A program made the position numbers and the translations under genes. The notes under the pieces are model-generated. The model searched no databases and was not told the DNA's origin. It saw only the letters and a program-made list of their open reading frames with translations. Source: Bacteroides nordii WAL 11050 = JCM 12987 (GTDB lineage: Bacteria > Bacteroidota > Bacteroidia > Bacteroidales > Bacteroidaceae). From it: DNA of 64,000 nt. Numbering within the stretch: the first letter of the stretch is position 1; the number at the start of each line of letters is the position of its first letter. The stretch lies in contig BAJA01000020.1 in the NCBI GenBank assembly GCA_000613465.1, positions 29,755-93,754 on the forward strand, given 5' to 3'. Below are positions 62,374-64,000 of this stretch, piece after piece.

Positions 62374-62434
62374 TGCCCGTATCACTGTAAAAAGAGAGAA
62401 CCGGCAGGAATACCAACAACAAAACGTATCATCC

Positions 62435-62539
62435 ATGTTTATGACGTATTTCGATTCAAGTTGACAAACGGCGGCTTCCCCTTATGGGGGAAACGTGCCG
62501 ACTCCCGGAGAGACAATCATTCCATTAACTTATCCATAA
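62435..62539 (+). CDS. Tiny ORF 2: MFMTYFDSS, TGA, then open to TAA
   Basis: Nine codons, TGA at 62462-62464. If read through, 34 residues ending IIPLTYP at TAA 62537-62539; the tail QTAASPYGGNVPTPGET shares a proline/glycine-rich shape with the other units. Confidence 0.5.
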
Positions 62540-62552
62540 AACGACAGCGGCA

Positions 62553-62582
62553 ATGACAAAAGGCCATTACGATTCGGGATGA
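62553..62582 (+). CDS. Tiny ORF 3: MTKGHYDSG then TGA
   Basis: Nine codons then TGA (62580-62582). Read-through would give W-QTACGIHPV and continue to TAA at 62679-62681, overlapping the radical SAM start. The tail starts QTA, like ORF 2. Confidence 0.5.
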   Translation: MTKGHYDSG

Positions 62583-62646
62583 CAGACCGCTTGCGGCATT
62601 CACCCGGTAAGACAACAGGAACTATTCACCATTAAATTTTATTTGT

Positions 62647-63552
62647 ATGAACATAGGACTGGTAGATGTGGACGGGCATAACTTCCCCAATTTCGCACTG
62701 ATGCGCCTTTCGGCCTGTTACAAGGCAAAAGGGCACCGGGTGGAATGGGCGGCACCGCGACAGCGGTATGACAAGGTATTGGCAAGCAAGGTATTCACCT
62801 TCACGCCTGATTATGACTATGACCTGCTGGATGTGGGGGAAGTGGTAAGGGGCGGCACCGGGTATGACATAGCCGGCAGGCTTCCCGAAGCTGTGGAGAA
62901 CAGCCGGATGATGGACTATTCCATTTACCCCGAATACCCTTTTTCGCTCCAGTTCTTTTCAAGAGGCTGCATCCGCAAGTGTCCTTTCTGCCTCGTCCGT
63001 GAGAAAGAAGGATACATTCAGACCGTGGAACCGGTGGAACTGAACCCGAAAGGGAAATGGATTGAGGTGCTGGACAACAATTTCTTTGCGAACCCGCAGT
63101 GAAGGAGTGCGGTAAGCTATCTGATGAAAGCGGGCCAGCCCGTGAAGCTGCACGGCGTGGACGTAAGGATTATGGACGAGGAACAGGCCTGGCACCTGAA
63201 CAGGCTCAGGATGAAGCAGAACATCCATATCGCATGGGACCTGCCGCAGCTTGACCTGAGGGACCGCCTGAAAGAGATGGTAAAGCACGTGAAGCCCTAC
63301 AAGATAACCTGTTATGTACTGATAGGATTCAATTCGACCATTGAGCAGGACCTGTTCCGGTTGAATGTACTCAGGGAACTGGGAATTACCCCCTTTGTCA
63401 TCCCTTTCCGGGATTATGGAAATGAACGGACGCCTACGCGGTACGAGCGTGACCTTGCCCGGTGGGCGAACCGGATGTGGCTGTTCAAATCCTCCTCCTT
63501 TGAGAACTATATGCCCCGCAAGGGATTCAAGTGTGGGGAATATTTGAAATAA
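62647..63552 (+). CDS. Radical SAM protein of the transfer operon, one in-frame TGA
   Basis: 301 residues with a B12-binding-like N-terminal part (VDVGEVVRGGTGYDIAGRLP) and a radical SAM core: CxxxCxxC in RGCIRKCPFCLV. TGA at 63100-63102 (FFANPQ-TGA-RSAVSYL) lies where I expect Trp (FANP-x-WRSA). The frame then continues to TAA at 63552 (VKLHGVDVRIMDEEQA, VLIGFNSTIEQD). This is a type of protein that often sits in tra operons; the substrate is unknown. Confidence 0.8.
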
Positions 63553-63574
63553 ACCGATAAGGACAGTAAAGACA

Positions 63575-63664
63575 ATGAGAGCAAAAGGCTATTACGATTC
63601 GGATGATTCAGACCCTCATCCCGGGAGAGAATTAACAATGAAGTTTCACCATTCAATCATGTAA
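63575..63664 (+). CDS. Tiny ORF 4: MRAKGYYDS, likely one G lost
   Basis: As read it encodes MRAKGYYDSDDSDPHPGRE and on to TAA (29 residues). If one G is restored in TTCGGATGA it becomes MRAKGYYDSG followed by TGA, matching ORF 3 (TTCGGGATGA). It is the only one of the five without a directly readable TGA. Confidence 0.45.
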   Translation: MRAKGYYDSDDSDPHPGRELTMKFHHSIM

Positions 63665-63666
63665 CC

Positions 63667-63729
63667 ATGCGAAAGATGTATTTTGACTCCGGCTGATTGC
63701 CTGCCGGAACTTACCCCCTGAACCATTAA
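63667..63729 (+). CDS. Tiny ORF 5: MRKMYFDSG, TGA, then LPAGTYPLNH
   Basis: Nine codons, TGA at 63694-63696, then ten codons to TAA at 63727-63729. With TGA as Trp the product is 20 residues. It lies 87 bases before traE. Confidence 0.5.
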
Positions 63730-63815
63730 ACCATAAGCGGCTGCGGGCTGCCTTATGGGGATAGTGCAAGGGGCAGCCCGTGGCTTTTTAAATCACTTAA
63801 AAATCACGGAATTCA

Positions 63816-64000
63816 ATGAAACAGAAAAGATTGATTATGATGCTGGCCGTACTGGCGGCAGCGGGTGCGGCAATGGCACAAGGAAACGGACAGGCGGGCA
63901 TCACGGAAGCCACGCAGTTGGTGACGGGATATTTTGACCCGGGCACGAAACTGGTGTACGCGGTGGGTGCCATTATCGGCCTGATAGGCGGCGTCAAGGT
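63816..64000 (+). CDS. traE: TraE (DUF4134), 3' end outside window
   Basis: ATG 63816 opens MKQKRLIMMLAVLAAAG, a signal/membrane segment, then AQGNGQAGITEATQLV and GTKLVYAVGAIIGLIGG, the pattern of DUF4134 (TraE), a small VirB2/VirB3-like membrane component of the conjugation channel. The frame is cut off by the window end. Confidence 0.85.
   Translation, partial: MKQKRLIMMLAVLAAAGAAMAQGNGQAGITEATQLVTGYFDPGTKLVYAVGAIIGLIGGVK

Noticed and set aside
45288..63729. Selenocysteine at the TGA codons
   Set aside because: At several sites homologues appear to have Trp rather than Cys, and no hairpin was seen directly downstream of each TGA.
44000..64000. A tRNA-Trp with anticodon UCA in the window
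   Set aside because: No cloverleaf or CCA-like tRNA sequence was recognised; the rest of the element is outside the window.

Overview
The window is a gut Bacteroides-type chromosome (Bacteroidota) that carries the start of an integrated conjugative element. Support for the host: a SusC/SusD polysaccharide-utilisation cluster, hybrid two-component regulators, BspA-like leucine-rich repeats, a C10 peptidase, and promoters of the Bacteroides type (TTTG about 19 bases before TAnnTTTG). No rRNA, tRNA or CRISPR array was seen.

Layout of the chromosomal part. 1-5500: end of an Mrp-type Fe-S carrier, a thioredoxin-domain protein, and a BlaR1/BlaI-like pair in which blaI is frameshifted and preceded by a palindromic operator. 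5826-11886: a hybrid two-component regulator and an alpha-L-rhamnosidase, both cut off by an IS21-family element (7416-10050), then an SGNH hydrolase. 12074-17519: an efflux operon (TolC-like, HlyD-like, two ABC-2 permeases). 18070-29126: a SusC/SusD/surface-glycan-binding/GH85 cluster that should capture and cleave N-glycans. 29393-44109: housekeeping and orphan genes (malate dehydrogenase, HelD-like helicase, PAS-LuxR regulator, a very long C10 peptidase/BspA protein).

The mobile part starts near 44.3 kb and runs off the right edge. The backbone has two DNA-binding proteins, a photolyase-like radical SAM protein, a DUF3945-type protein, a coupling protein (TraG/VirD4), relaxase (MobB), MobA, then a divergent transfer operon (TraA ParA-like, DUF3408, TraC/D-like, a second radical SAM protein, TraE/DUF4134). 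Inserted at the 3' end of traG is a cargo island (about 49.4-55.6 kb): a type II-short CBASS anti-phage operon (HNH-SAVED Cap5, CD-NTase, E2-only protein) with accessory genes, divergent from a sigma-like/unknown/ImmA-IrrE protease operon that looks like its control module. A decayed duplicate of the traG 3' end marks the other side of the island.

The most unusual observation is that the backbone genes (not the cargo, not the host genes) are interrupted only by TGA codons. I count nine in six long genes, several at positions where I expect a conserved tryptophan; no TAA or TAG interrupts them. Five tiny ORFs in the transfer operon share a Y-(F/Y)-D-(S/T)-(G/S)-TGA pattern. This suggests UGA read as Trp in the backbone (recoding or suppression), with nonsense decay or base-call error as the alternatives. 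About ten single-base indels in homopolymers also break genes across host and element, so the consensus sequence itself should be checked.
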